From Comamonas testosteroni ATCC 11996 (GTDB lineage: Bacteria; Pseudomonadota; Gammaproteobacteria; Burkholderiales; Burkholderiaceae_C): a stretch of DNA of 64,000 bases. Where the stretch lies: NCBI RefSeq assembly GCF_000241525.1, contig NZ_AHIL01000011.1, positions 62,001 to 126,000 of the forward strand, written 5' to 3'. The notes under the pieces are model-generated. The model had not been told where the DNA came from. It was given only the letters and a program-made list of their open reading frames with translations, and did no database searches. The translations under genes were made by a program, and so were the position numbers. Within the stretch, counting starts at the first letter, position 1; every line of letters starts with the position of its first letter. Of this stretch, positions 1 to 8,637 are shown one piece after another.

Positions 1-5
1 ATACC

Positions 6-992
6 GTGCCCCAGACCTTTTCACGCAAACAGTTTCTCCTGAGCGCAGCGCTGCTAGGCGCCAGCCTGGCCCTGCCGGCCGCGGCCGACAGCTTCCCCAA
101 TCGCCCGCTCAAGCTGGTCGTGCCTTTCTCGCCCGGTGGCAACACCGATGTCGTGGCGCGCCTGGTCGGCCAGGGTCTGGCCGAGGCCCTGGGGCAGCCG
201 GTCGTGGTGGAGAACGTCCCCGGCGCCAACGGAGCCATCGGTGCCAGCCGCGTCGCAGCGGCCGCCAATGACGGCTACACCCTGCTGTTCGGCACGGCGG
301 GCACGCAGGCCATCAATCCCAGCCTGTACCGCAATCTCAGCGAGAAAAGCCTGGACGACTTCGAGTACATCGCGCTGGTGACCTCGATTCCCAACGTACT
401 GGTGGTCAACGAGTCCAGAACACCGGTCAAATCGGTGGCCGAGCTGGTGAGCCATGCGCGCGAGCGCCGCACCGGCATGAGCTATGGCTCGCCGGGCATG
501 GGCTCCACCGTGCATCTGTCGGGCGAGCTGCTCAAGAGCGCCGCCAAGCTCGACCTGATCCACGCGCCCTACAAGGGCAGCGCTCCGGCACTCACCGATC
601 TGATCGGCGGGCAGATCGATTTCATCTTCGAGAACATCACACCGGCGCTGCCCTTCATCCAGAGCGGCAAGCTCAAGGCGCTGGCCGTGACCTCGGCCGA
701 GCGCCTGCCGATGTTGCCCCAGGTTCCGACCATGAAGGAAAGCGGCTTCCCGTCCTTTGTCACCGCCACCTGGAACGGCGTTCTGGCACCCAAGGGAACA
801 CCGCGCGCCGCAGTCCAGCGCCTGGAAGCGGCCACGCTCAAGGTGGCCAGCAGCCCCGAGTTCAAGGCCCGCGTCGCGGCCCTGGGCGGCGAGCCCCGCC
901 TGCTTGGCTCGACCGCCTTCCGCGACTTCACACGCACCGAGTACAAGCACTGGGGCAGCATCATCCAGGCCGCCAAGCTCGAAAAGCAGTGA
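6..992 (+). CDS. Bug-family tripartite tricarboxylate transporter substrate-binding protein
   Basis: Periplasmic receptor of the Bug (TctC-like) family. These proteins capture small carboxylates for TctAB-type permeases or act as orphan receptors. The 328-aa product opens with a signal peptide (hydrophobic run with LALPAAADS near residues 14-28). It then shows Bug hallmarks: the LKLVVPFSPGGNTDVVAR segment, the PGANGAIGA loop, ADNDGYTLL-like strand, and a late LPQVPTMKESG motif. The chosen start is GTG at position 6; a start upstream of the window cannot be excluded because only five bases are visible before it. No tctA or tctB gene lies within reach, so it appears to be an orphan receptor. 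The ligand cannot be read from sequence. Confidence 0.88.
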   Translation: MPQTFSRKQFLLSAALLGASLALPAAADSFPNRPLKLVVPFSPGGNTDVVARLVGQGLAEALGQPVVVENVPGANGAIGASRVAAAANDGYTLLFGTAGTQAINPSLYRNLSEKSLDDFEYIALVTSIPNVLVVNESRTPVKSVAELVSHARERRTGMSYGSPGMGSTVHLSGELLKSAAKLDLIHAPYKGSAPALTDLIGGQIDFIFENITPALPFIQSGKLKALAVTSAERLPMLPQVPTMKESGFPSFVTATWNGVLAPKGTPRAAVQRLEAATLKVASSPEFKARVAALGGEPRLLGSTAFRDFTRTEYKHWGSIIQAAKLEKQ

Positions 993-1021
993 GCGCGCCA
1001 GGCACGCAGACGCTATAGCCG

Positions 1022-2149
1022 CTATAGCCGGTACGTGCGGTCGCCCTGCACAAAGCCCAGCGGCGTCCAGGGCTCCACGCCCTTGGACAGGGCAACGACC
1101 TTGAACAGCTCGCCCATCTCATGCTCCATGACCAGCTTGGAGGCCATGGAGCGGGCCTTGATGCCGGCCGCATCCAGGCGGGGCGCAAGCCCGCAGTTGA
1201 TGAGAAAGTGCGCCTGATTGGTATAGCCCAGCACATCGAAGCCCGCATCCTGGGCCGCCACGGCCGTGCCCGTGAAATTGACGTGGGCCGTGATGTCCTT
1301 GAGGCCGACCAGCACCAGCGGATCGTTGTCCACCTGATGCTGGTAGTGGCAGACCAGGGTCCCCATATGGCGCTGCTCGTGGTAGTACTCGCTCTCGCCA
1401 AAGCCGTAATCGATGAAGAAGGCGGCTCCCCGGGTCAGACGCTCGCCCAGGGTGTGGATAAACGCCTCGCCCTGGCGGTGGATTTCGGTCAGAAAATCAT
1501 GCGGCCCGCCGATATCCACAGGCGGGCGCAGTTCGGTGGCTCGGTCCTCCCAGGCGAAGGCCGCTTCATCGCCACCCGCGCCGAGCACCACGCCGCGCTC
1601 ATGCCATTGGCCTGCGGTGCGCTGCAGCAGCTGCACCGGCATGGCATCCAGCACCTCGTTGCCGATGATCACGCCTTCCATGGTCTCGGGCAGCGCGTCC
1701 ACCCAGCGCACCAGATGTTCGTACCGCATCAGCGCCAGCTTCTGGCGCGCACGCAGCGTGCCCGAGAGATCGACGATGGTGTAGCGCTCTGGCAACGCCT
1801 CCTGAGCCGCCAGCTCGTCGAGGATCTGCAGCGCCAGCGCGCCCGTGCCGGCGCCGAACTCCCAGATCTCGCGGGTATTCGTTTTTTGTAGCGCTTCCCG
1901 CAATTGGGACGCCACCAGCTGACCAAAAATAGCTGAAATTTCCGGCGCTGTTACAAAGTCGCTGCCCGACTCCGGCATGGTGCCGAACTTGGCCGTTTCA
2001 TTGGCGTAATAGCCCAGTCCCGGCGCATAGAGCGCCAGCTCCATGAAACGGTCGAAAGGCAACCAGCCGCCCACGGCGGCAATCTCCTTGGCAATGCGGG
2101 ATTGCAAGGCGCTCGTTAAACTTGAGGGTTCTGTCGTCACAACCCGCAT
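1022..2149 (-). CDS. SAM-dependent methyltransferase, MidA/NDUFAF7 family
   Basis: A 375-aa class I SAM-dependent methyltransferase of the MidA (formerly DUF185) family. The mitochondrial member NDUFAF7 methylates an arginine in complex I; the bacterial substrate is not established. Visible features are a glycine-rich SAM-binding motif (FGAGTGALALQIL, about residues 96-108), the family stretch DFVTAPEISAIFGQ just before it, and a conserved NEVLDAMPV segment near residue 165. Length fits the family. It is divergent from the SDR gene, with only 9 bp between start codons, so the promoters must overlap or lie within the genes. Confidence 0.85.
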   Translation of the reverse strand: MRVVTTEPSSLTSALQSRIAKEIAAVGGWLPFDRFMELALYAPGLGYYANETAKFGTMPESGSDFVTAPEISAIFGQLVASQLREALQKTNTREIWEFGAGTGALALQILDELAAQEALPERYTIVDLSGTLRARQKLALMRYEHLVRWVDALPETMEGVIIGNEVLDAMPVQLLQRTAGQWHERGVVLGAGGDEAAFAWEDRATELRPPVDIGGPHDFLTEIHRQGEAFIHTLGERLTRGAAFFIDYGFGESEYYHEQRHMGTLVCHYQHQVDNDPLVLVGLKDITAHVNFTGTAVAAQDAGFDVLGYTNQAHFLINCGLAPRLDAAGIKARSMASKLVMEHEMGELFKVVALSKGVEPWTPLGFVQGDRTYRL

Positions 2150-2158
2150 TTTCCACGA

Positions 2159-2944
2159 ATGTCCTCACCCGCCCGACCACGCACAGTATTGGTGACCGGT
2201 TCTGCCCGTCGCCTTGGACGTGACATGGCCCTGGCCCTGGCCCGCGCGGGCTGGCAAGTGGCTGTGCACTACCGCGACTCCCGCGATCAAGCTATGCAAA
2301 CCGTAGCTTCCTGCGCAGAGCTGTCGGGCGATAGCGCCGCTTTTGATGCTGATTTCTTTGACGAGGAATCGGTACGCTCGCTGGTGCCGCGTGTGGTGGA
2401 GCGCTTTGGCCGCATCGACGCCGTGGTCAATAACGCCTCGCTGTTCGAACATGACGATGCCCAGAGCTTCAGCTATGTGGCGCTGGAAGCGCATCTGCGC
2501 AGCAACACGGGCGCGCCCATCCTGCTGTCCCAGGCGCTGCACGCCCATGTGCAGGAGCGCGTGGTGGCGGGCGAAGAGTCGGCCCAGGGCGCCGTGGTCA
2601 ATGTGCTGGACCAGAAGCTCTGGAACCAGAACCCCGACTTCCTGAGCTACACCCTCTCCAAGGCGGCCCTGGAAGCAGCCAACACCATGCTCGCCCTGGC
2701 TCTGGCACCAAGCGTGCGCGTGGTGGGCGTGGCGCCAGGCCTGACGCTGACCAGCCATATGCTGAGCCAGGAAAAATTCGAGGCCCTGCACGCCATGAGC
2801 CCGCTGGGACGCTCCTCCTCGTCCGAGGACATTGCCGCCGCCGTGTGCTTTGCACTGGAAAACCGTTCCATGACGGGCACCACCATGCTGGTCGATGGCG
2901 GCCAACATTTACAGCGCTTCGAGCGCGATTTTTCGATGATGTGA
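2159..2944 (+). CDS. folM: SDR-family oxidoreductase, FolM/pteridine reductase-like
   Basis: Short-chain dehydrogenase/reductase of 261 aa. It has a TGSARRLGRDMA nucleotide-binding motif at the N-terminus, where the arginine-rich loop is typical of pteridine reductases and FolM. It also has an NNAS motif near residue 90, a catalytic YTLSK about residues 164-168, and a C-terminal VDGGQHL. FolM enzymes reduce dihydromonapterin or dihydrobiopterin with NADPH. Position supports this, because the dihydroneopterin aldolase folB starts 25 bp downstream on the same strand and makes a pterin operon plausible. A generic SDR of other specificity remains possible, so the symbol is an inference. Confidence 0.75.
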   Translation: MSSPARPRTVLVTGSARRLGRDMALALARAGWQVAVHYRDSRDQAMQTVASCAELSGDSAAFDADFFDEESVRSLVPRVVERFGRIDAVVNNASLFEHDDAQSFSYVALEAHLRSNTGAPILLSQALHAHVQERVVAGEESAQGAVVNVLDQKLWNQNPDFLSYTLSKAALEAANTMLALALAPSVRVVGVAPGLTLTSHMLSQEKFEALHAMSPLGRSSSSEDIAAAVCFALENRSMTGTTMLVDGGQHLQRFERDFSMM

Positions 2945-2969
2945 GCCCGCCGAGGCCGCACCCTTTTCC

Positions 2970-3341
2970 ATGACTTCCACTTCCGGACAACAGATTCTCA
3001 CGCTCACCGGCCTGCGCTTTGACGCCAGCCTGGGGATTCTTGCGCATGAGAAACAAGAGCCCCAGCCGATCCAGGTCGATGCCGAACTCAATCTCGGCCC
3101 CCAGCCCCTGGCTCCGCGCGATGACGACATCCTCCATGTGCTGGACTACCGCAAGGTGCGCCAGATCATCATCGACGAATGCACCTCCGAGCATGTAAAC
3201 CTGCTCGAGAGCCTGATCGGCAAGCTGGCCCAGCGCCTGCTGCAGCTGCCAGGCGTGCGTGGCGTGCGTGTGAAAATTGCGAAGCTGGAAATTTTTGACG
3301 ACTGCGAAGTAGCCATTCGCATCGAAACCGGACAATGGTGA
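2970..3341 (+). CDS. folB: dihydroneopterin aldolase
   Basis: A 123-aa protein of the FolB family, which converts 7,8-dihydroneopterin to 6-hydroxymethyl-dihydropterin and glycolaldehyde in folate synthesis. The family pattern is visible: [17 protein letters not shown] at the start (the conserved GxxxxE pocket region), [16 protein letters not shown] in the middle, and the [14 protein letters not shown] helix with its conserved lysine. Length is that of a single-domain FolB. It follows the FolM-like gene and its stop codon overlaps the ttcA start region, so the three are probably co-transcribed. Confidence 0.9.
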   Translation: MTSTSGQQILTLTGLRFDASLGILAHEKQEPQPIQVDAELNLGPQPLAPRDDDILHVLDYRKVRQIIIDECTSEHVNLLESLIGKLAQRLLQLPGVRGVRVKIAKLEIFDDCEVAIRIETGQW

Positions 3342-4330
3342 ACCCCATGAATGCAGTAAACGACAACCCCTGGATTGCCGAAGAGGCAGAAGCCGCCGAT
3401 GCTGCGGCCGCAGAGAACGCCAACGGCGAAGAAGCCGCCAAGCCCGGCAAGATCAAGATCGAGCGCGAACAGATCAAGCTCGAAAAGCGCCTGTGCCGCG
3501 AAGTGGGCAAGGCCATCCTCGACTACAACATGATCGAGGAAGGCGACAAGGTCATGGTCTGCATGTCCGGCGGCAAGGACAGCTACACCCTGCTCGACAT
3601 TCTGCGCAAGCTGCAAAAGCGTGCGCCCGTGAAGTTCGACATCGTGGCCGTGAACTTGGACCAGAAGCAGCCTGGCTTCCCCGAGCACGTGCTGCCCGAG
3701 TACTTCCAGAGCATCGGTGTGGACTACCACATCGAGAACCAGGACACCTACAGCGTCGTCAAGCGCGTCGTGCCCGAAGGCAAGACCACCTGCGGTCTGT
3801 GCTCGCGCCTGCGCCGCGCCATCCTGTACAAGGTGGCCGACCAGCTGGGCTGCACCAAGGTGGCTCTGGGCCATCACCGCGACGACATCGTGCAGACCAT
3901 GATGCTCAATATGTTCTACGGCGGCCGCATGAAGGGCATGCCGCCCAAGCTGGTCAGCGACGACGGCAAGCATGTGGTGATCCGTCCCCTGTGCTATGTG
4001 CCCGAGAAGGACACGACGCGCTGGGCCCAATACCAGAACTTCCCCATCATTCCCTGCAACCTCTGCGGCAGCCAGGACGGCCTGCAGCGCGTGGCCGTGG
4101 GCAATATGCTGCGCGAGTGGGACAAGAAGTTCCCCGGCCGCATCGAGAGCATGTTCCGAGCCATGGGCAACATCGTGACCACGCACATGATGGACCCCCA
4201 GCTGCACGACTTCAGGAACGCCAAGGCCACGGGCATTGCCGATCCCAACGGCGACATGGCCTTTGACCATGAAGAGCTGCCAACCATGGCCGCCCTGCCC
4301 GGCGGGGTACAAGTGGTACAACTGTCCTGA
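3335..4330 (+). CDS. ttcA: tRNA 2-thiocytidine(32) synthetase TtcA
   Basis: An ATP-dependent tRNA thiolase that makes 2-thiocytidine at tRNA position 32 using an Fe-S cluster. The 331-aa product has the PP-loop ATP-binding motif SGGKDS at about residues 79-84 and two CxxC motifs (CGLC near 152, CNLC near 241), the expected TtcA arrangement. An acidic N-terminal extension rich in Glu and Ala precedes the core. Three in-frame starts (ATG 3335, GTG 3338, ATG 3347) lie together; the first overlaps the end of folB by 7 bp, suggesting coupling. A terminator follows at 4370-4392. Confidence 0.93.
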   Translation: MVNPMNAVNDNPWIAEEAEAADAAAAENANGEEAAKPGKIKIEREQIKLEKRLCREVGKAILDYNMIEEGDKVMVCMSGGKDSYTLLDILRKLQKRAPVKFDIVAVNLDQKQPGFPEHVLPEYFQSIGVDYHIENQDTYSVVKRVVPEGKTTCGLCSRLRRAILYKVADQLGCTKVALGHHRDDIVQTMMLNMFYGGRMKGMPPKLVSDDGKHVVIRPLCYVPEKDTTRWAQYQNFPIIPCNLCGSQDGLQRVAVGNMLREWDKKFPGRIESMFRAMGNIVTTHMMDPQLHDFRNAKATGIADPNGDMAFDHEELPTMAALPGGVQVVQLS

Positions 4331-4369
4331 ACGGACTTTTGAACTAAAACCGGACCCAGCGGTCCAATC

Positions 4370-4392
4370 AAAGGCCCATCCCATGGGCCTTT
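4370..4392 (+). terminator. rho-independent terminator after ttcA
   Basis: A perfect 10-bp inverted repeat (AAAGGCCCAT, 3-nt loop, ATGGGCCTTT) follows ttcA by about 40 bp and leads into a T-rich stretch. It lies just before the DUF4136 lipoprotein gene, so it separates the folM-folB-ttcA unit from that gene. Confidence 0.8.
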
Positions 4393-4413
4393 GTCGTTTT
4401 CAGAGAAATCATC

Positions 4414-5145
4414 ATGAACCTGCGCAAAACCTCCTTACGCTGGATCGGCCTTGTGGCCCTGACTGCGACGGCTCTGCTGGCCGGCTGCAGCACGGTGCGC
4501 GAGGTCAACAGCACGGTGCAGAGCTTTTCCGCACTGAACACCATCCCTGTGCCGGCCACCTACCGGCTGGAGACCCTGCCCTCGCAGCAAGGCCAGGTGA
4601 ACTTCGCGGCCGTGGAAGCCCAGGCCCAGCATGCGCTGGCCCGCGTCGGCCTGACGCGCGATGACTCGCGCGCCAGCCTGGTGGTGCAGATCAGCGCCAT
4701 GGCCCGCTATGCGCGCGACTACGCCAGCTGGCCTTATTACGACCCCTACTGGGGTCCGCGCTGGGGCTGGGGCATGAGCTACGGGCGCGGCTTCGGCTGG
4801 GGCTTTGGCGGCGGCATGATGTTCAACGAACCGCCGCTGGAGTATTACCGCGCCGTGAGCATCGTCATGCGCGACATCAAGACCCAGCAGATCGTCTACG
4901 AAACCTCGGCACAGCGCCAGGATGTATGGACCGACGACCCGGCCATCTTCGGCATTTTGTTTGATGCCGCGCTGACGGGCTTTCCCAAGCCGCCGCAGGG
5001 CCAGCGCAATGTGCGCACCGTCATCCAGCCGCCGGGAGCCCAGCCGGCCAGCGGCACGCCGGCAGCTCCTGCACAGCCCGCTGCATCGGCTGCACCAGCC
5101 GCCCCGGCCACCGTGGCACCGGCCACCGCGGCGCCGGTACGTTGA
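4414..5145 (+). CDS. DUF4136-type lipoprotein
   Basis: A 243-aa predicted outer- or inner-membrane lipoprotein. The N-terminus has a positively charged start, a hydrophobic core and the lipobox LLAGC near residues 21-25. The body resembles DUF4136 proteins: an early beta segment (FSALNTIPVPATYRLE), a Tyr/Trp/Gly-rich insert around residues 108-138, then an IVMRDIKTQQIVYETSA strand. The last 40 residues are a low-complexity Ala/Pro tail. Function is unknown for the family. It has its own transcription space, with a terminator before it and about 100 bp before the next gene. Confidence 0.8.
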   Translation: MNLRKTSLRWIGLVALTATALLAGCSTVREVNSTVQSFSALNTIPVPATYRLETLPSQQGQVNFAAVEAQAQHALARVGLTRDDSRASLVVQISAMARYARDYASWPYYDPYWGPRWGWGMSYGRGFGWGFGGGMMFNEPPLEYYRAVSIVMRDIKTQQIVYETSAQRQDVWTDDPAIFGILFDAALTGFPKPPQGQRNVRTVIQPPGAQPASGTPAAPAQPAASAAPAAPATVAPATAAPVR

Positions 5146-5247
5146 TTTGCAATCTTCAACAGTTGCCGGGCCTGACGCGTGCTAACGTGCAGCTCGGCTT
5201 GAACCGGGGCCTCCTGCCCGGGCCTTCGCCATGAAAAGGATGAAGTC

Positions 5248-5730
5248 ATGAAGAAATTTGCTCTCTCCACCCTGCTTTGCGCCACAGTGGCCGCGGGCTC
5301 CTTCAGCGCCCATGCCAGCGGTCTCGGCGACGCCTTGCGCGGTCAGCTGGGCGGCGGCGCGGCCGAGAGCAGCTCCAGCACCTCGGGCCTGGGCGGCATG
5401 CTCGGCGGCTCCGGAGGCTCTTCGGCACTGTCGGCCCTGGGCCTGGGCAACCTGAGCTCCGGCACGGCCAGCAATGCCGCCGGTGTCCTCACCTACTGCA
5501 TGAAGAACAACTACCTGAACGCCGACAAGGCTGCCCAGGTCAAGAATCAGCTGCTGGGCAAGCTGGGACTGGGCCAGAAGGAAGAGCCCAAGGATCAGGG
5601 CTACCAGAACGGTCTGATGGGCATGGTCACGGGCGCCGACGGCAAGAGCTTCAGCCTGGACAAGGTCAAGAGCAACCTCAAGGAAAAGGCCTGCGACTTT
5701 GTGCTGGACAATGCCAAGTCACTGATCTGA
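5248..5730 (+). CDS. DUF2501-family secreted protein (YjjA-like)
   Basis: A 160-aa protein with a clear Sec signal peptide (MKKFALST, hydrophobic core, cleavage after AHA near residue 24). A Gly/Ser-rich low-complexity segment follows (residues about 25-75), then a conserved C-terminal part with YCMKNNYLNADKAAQVKNQLLGKLG and a closing CDFVLDNAKSL. This matches DUF2501 proteins such as E. coli YjjA, whose function is unknown. An AAGGATG ribosome site precedes the ATG, and a strong terminator follows at 5782. Confidence 0.82.
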   Translation: MKKFALSTLLCATVAAGSFSAHASGLGDALRGQLGGGAAESSSSTSGLGGMLGGSGGSSALSALGLGNLSSGTASNAAGVLTYCMKNNYLNADKAAQVKNQLLGKLGLGQKEEPKDQGYQNGLMGMVTGADGKSFSLDKVKSNLKEKACDFVLDNAKSLI

Positions 5731-5781
5731 CACCGAAAGCCATGGCAGCCGGCGCTTGAAGCGCGGATGCTGCAATGCCCG

Positions 5782-5814
5782 AAAGGCCTGCGACCGTGGT
5801 TGCAGGCCTTTTTT
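5782..5814 (+). terminator. rho-independent terminator after the DUF2501 gene
   Basis: A hairpin with arms AAGGCCTGC and GCAGGCCTT followed by a T-run lies 52 bp after the stop codon. It is a typical intrinsic terminator. Confidence 0.88.
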
Positions 5815-5942
5815 CTTGCCGGCTGCTCCTCGATGCAGGCCGGGCGTCGAAAAGTCTGTAACAACAGACCGGGGTACAGGCAGACTTTGTTTGCAAGACA
5901 ATGACTGCCTAATAAAACAACCTACGCTGAACGAGCCAAGAC

Positions 5943-6584
5943 ATGCACGCCACGCGCATCATTGCCATCCGGCACGGAGAGACAACCTGGAACGTCGATG
6001 GACGCATCCAGGGGCATCTGGATATTCCCTTGAACGACACCGGCCTGTGGCAGGCCGAGCAGGCCGCCCAGGCGCTGGCCGACGAGAGCATTGCAGCCAT
6101 CTACAGCAGCGACCTGCAGCGCGCCCATGTCACGGCGCAGGCGATTGCCCGCACATCCGGCGCCCCGCTGCATGCCACCACCGGCCTGCGCGAGCGCTGC
6201 TTCGGCGATTTCCAGGGCCGCACCTTCAAGGATGTGGAAGCCACCCAGCCCGAGGACGCACAGCTGTGGCGCACGCGCAACCCGGTCTATGCCCCGCCCG
6301 GCGGCGGCGACTCGCTGCAGGCCTTGCGCGAACGCATCTCCACCACGGTGGACCGGATTGCGCGCCAGCACGAGGGCGAGCAGATCGTGCTGGTCGCCCA
6401 TGGCGGCGTGATGGACGTGCTCTACCGCCTGGCCACGCGCCAGGACTTCCAGACGCCCCGCACCTGGGAGCTGAGCAACTGCGCCATCAATCGCCTGCTC
6501 TGGACGCCTGACGGCCTGTCTTTGGTAGGCTGGGCAGATACCGCACACCTTCAGCAAGGCAGCCGAGATGAAGCACATTCCTGA
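5943..6584 (+). CDS. histidine phosphatase family protein
   Basis: A 213-aa member of the histidine (phosphoglycerate-mutase-like) phosphatase superfamily. The catalytic RHGE motif is at residues 9-12 (IRHGETTWN), a second conserved Arg lies in SSDLQRAHVTA, the acid is in LRERCFGDFQG, and the second catalytic His is in VAHGGVMDVL near residue 156. Such enzymes dephosphorylate small metabolites such as phosphosugars, cobalamin precursors or nucleotides; the substrate is not evident. Its last 17 bp overlap the DSD1-type gene, so the two are probably co-translated. Confidence 0.88.
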   Translation: MHATRIIAIRHGETTWNVDGRIQGHLDIPLNDTGLWQAEQAAQALADESIAAIYSSDLQRAHVTAQAIARTSGAPLHATTGLRERCFGDFQGRTFKDVEATQPEDAQLWRTRNPVYAPPGGGDSLQALRERISTTVDRIARQHEGEQIVLVAHGGVMDVLYRLATRQDFQTPRTWELSNCAINRLLWTPDGLSLVGWADTAHLQQGSRDEAHS

Positions 6585-7752
6585 GCATCTGCAAACCCTG
6601 GTCGGCCAGGCCGTCAAACGCATAGACACGCCCGCCCTGGTCATAGACCTGGACGCCATGGACCGCAATATCGAGCGCATGGCCCGCTTTGCCCAGCAGC
6701 ATGGCGTGCTCTGGCGCCCGCATGCCAAGCTGCACAAGAGCGCGCATATCGCCCATCTGCTCGAGCATGCCGGCGCCTGCGGCCACTGCGTGCAGAAAGT
6801 CAGCGAGGCCGAAGCCCTCGCCCAGGGCGGCATCACCAATATCTTCATCAGCAACGAAGTCATCGCCCAGACCAAGCTGGCGCGCGTGGCGGCTCTAGCC
6901 AAGGCACTGAATGCCCAGGGCGGCCGACTGGCCCTGGCCGTCGATTGCGAGGAAGGCATCACGCGGCTGGCGCGGGCCCTGCAGGATGCGCAGGCAGGCG
7001 ATGCGGCCATGGATGTGCTGGTGGAAATCAATGTCGGCCAGAACCGCTGCGGCGCAGAGCCCGGCGAAGCCGCCCTGGCACTGGCACAGGCGATTGCGGC
7101 CCAGCCCGTGCTGCGCTTTGCGGGCCTACAGGCCTATCACGGCGGCGCCCAGCATCTGCGCGGCGCCGAGGAGCGCAAGACCGCCATCGAGCAGGTGCTC
7201 AAGCTCGTCAACCGTACGCGCCACGAGTTCGACCGCGCCGGCCTGGCCATACCGCTGATCACGGGCGCCGGCACGGGCACCATGGTCAACGAGGCCGCCA
7301 GCGGCATCTATGGCGAAATCCAGCCCGGCTCCTTCCTCTTCATGGACGCCGACTACGCCACCAACCAGCGCGACGCGGCCCAGCCCCTGTTCGAGCATGC
7401 GCTCTACGTCAAGACCCAGGTCATGTCGCTCAGCAGCGATTACGCCGTCTGCGACGCCGGCCACAAGGCCCATGCCATAGACTCCGGCCTGCCCCGGCTG
7501 CATGCGCTGGCGCCTGAAAACGCGCTGCGCTTTGCCAATGGAGGCGACGAGCATGGAGTGCTGCACCCCGATGCCGATGCGGGCAACCACAGCGGCTGGC
7601 TGCCCGCCCTGGGCGAGACGCTGTGGCTGATTCCCGGCCACTGCGACCCCACGGTCAATCTGCACGACCATCTGATCGGCGTGCGCGGCGGCCGGCTCAA
7701 GGGCGTGGTGGAGCGTATCTTTACCGTGGACGGGCGCGGTGCGCTGACCTGA
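6568..7752 (+). CDS. DSD1-family PLP-dependent enzyme (D-threonine aldolase or D-serine dehydratase-like)
   Basis: A 394-aa fold-type III PLP enzyme with an alanine-racemase-like N-terminal barrel. DTPALVIDLDAMDRNI (about residues 14-29) is followed by RPHAKLHKS, which carries the likely PLP lysine. The C-terminal domain has PGHCDPTVNLHD near residue 360, matching the His/Cys zinc ligands of D-serine dehydratase and the metal site of D-threonine aldolases. Family enzymes break D-3-hydroxyamino acids or dehydrate D-serine, and which reaction applies cannot be decided here. It overlaps the upstream phosphatase gene. Confidence 0.83.
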   Translation: MKHIPEHLQTLVGQAVKRIDTPALVIDLDAMDRNIERMARFAQQHGVLWRPHAKLHKSAHIAHLLEHAGACGHCVQKVSEAEALAQGGITNIFISNEVIAQTKLARVAALAKALNAQGGRLALAVDCEEGITRLARALQDAQAGDAAMDVLVEINVGQNRCGAEPGEAALALAQAIAAQPVLRFAGLQAYHGGAQHLRGAEERKTAIEQVLKLVNRTRHEFDRAGLAIPLITGAGTGTMVNEAASGIYGEIQPGSFLFMDADYATNQRDAAQPLFEHALYVKTQVMSLSSDYAVCDAGHKAHAIDSGLPRLHALAPENALRFANGGDEHGVLHPDADAGNHSGWLPALGETLWLIPGHCDPTVNLHDHLIGVRGGRLKGVVERIFTVDGRGALT

Positions 7753-7774
7753 TGTGCTCTTGATTCATGCTTTG

Positions 7775-7858
7775 ATTGCTATATAAAAAATAGCAATTAA
7801 CGCCTTTCATGCAGTGATCTCAAGGCATAAACAGTCTGAAATTCATGCCTGAAAGGCG
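7775..7858. terminator. hairpin-rich convergent intergenic region
   Basis: Between the convergent DSD1 and phosphoribosyltransferase genes lie two inverted repeats. ATTGCTAT/ATAGCAAT (7775-7797) has an A-rich loop, and CGCCTTTCA/TGAAAGGCG (7801-7809 with 7850-7858) spans 40 bp. T- and A-rich flanks could allow termination in both directions. The ATAGC-rich core also resembles the dispersed repeat seen elsewhere in the window. Confidence 0.5.
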
Positions 7859-7877
7859 CCAACAGCTCTCTTTTTTA

Positions 7878-8630
7878 TTAGCTTTCAGGCCACCAGCCGT
7901 CGGCGCGGCGCTCCATGCGCGGGCAGTCGTAGGCCGCGACCACGGGGATGGCACTGCCATCGGCTCGCACCAGCTTTTGCTGCCACTGGGTGCCCTGGCG
8001 CATGGCCACGGCAATGGCGGCCACTTCGGCGCCGCAACGCTCCAGCAGCTTGAGGCCGGACACCATGGTCGTGCCCGAACTCACGGCATCGTCCACCACC
8101 AGCACGCGTTTGCCGGCAATCAGGCCCAGCTGATTCGGGTCGATATAGAGCAGCTTGCCCTTGCCCGGTGTGGTGATGGAGCTGACGGGCTCGGAGAGCT
8201 CGTCGCGATACCAGTATTTGCGCGAATAACCCAGGGGCACGTAGCGGCTGCGGCCCAGGTGGCGCGCCACCAGCGGCGCAAAGGCCAGGCCCAGCGTGGG
8301 CAGGCCGATGACCGCGTCGAAGTCATGCGCCCCGGCGCCTTGCGCCATGTGCAGCGCCAGCTCCTCCACCACCTCCATCGATGCCTGATTGGCAATCAGG
8401 GAGGCCACGCAGCGGTCCGGTGCCGAGCCATCGGCCGTGGGCATGCCGCGCAGCGGCAGCAGCAGATAGCGGCCGTCGGGCAATCTGGCCGGGTAGCTCT
8501 TCGCATAGGGCGGCAGCGGCGACTGGGTCAGCTCGGCCTCGGTGACGGTGGCCTGCCAGTAGTCGGTCGTGGCATCGAAGCCGGGCAGATTCTGGCCGCA
8601 AAGGTCGGCCACGGATGCAATTTCACTCAT
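7878..8630 (-). CDS. phosphoribosyltransferase family protein
   Basis: A 250-aa type I phosphoribosyltransferase-like protein. The PRPP-binding signature VLVVDDAVSSGTTMVSG is at about residues 169-185, preceded by VIGLPTLGLAFAPLVARHLG, the typical upstream loop. It is longer than adenine or hypoxanthine phosphoribosyltransferases because of about 70 extra N-terminal residues. It is the last gene of an apparent minus-strand operon: Bug receptor, M20 hydrolase, then this gene 7 bp after the M20 stop. That context suggests salvage of a base or nucleoside-like compound released from an imported conjugate, but this is inference. Confidence 0.8.
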   Translation of the reverse strand: MSEIASVADLCGQNLPGFDATTDYWQATVTEAELTQSPLPPYAKSYPARLPDGRYLLLPLRGMPTADGSAPDRCVASLIANQASMEVVEELALHMAQGAGAHDFDAVIGLPTLGLAFAPLVARHLGRSRYVPLGYSRKYWYRDELSEPVSSITTPGKGKLLYIDPNQLGLIAGKRVLVVDDAVSSGTTMVSGLKLLERCGAEVAAIAVAMRQGTQWQQKLVRADGSAIPVVAAYDCPRMERRADGWWPES

Positions 8631-8637
8631 ACAAAAC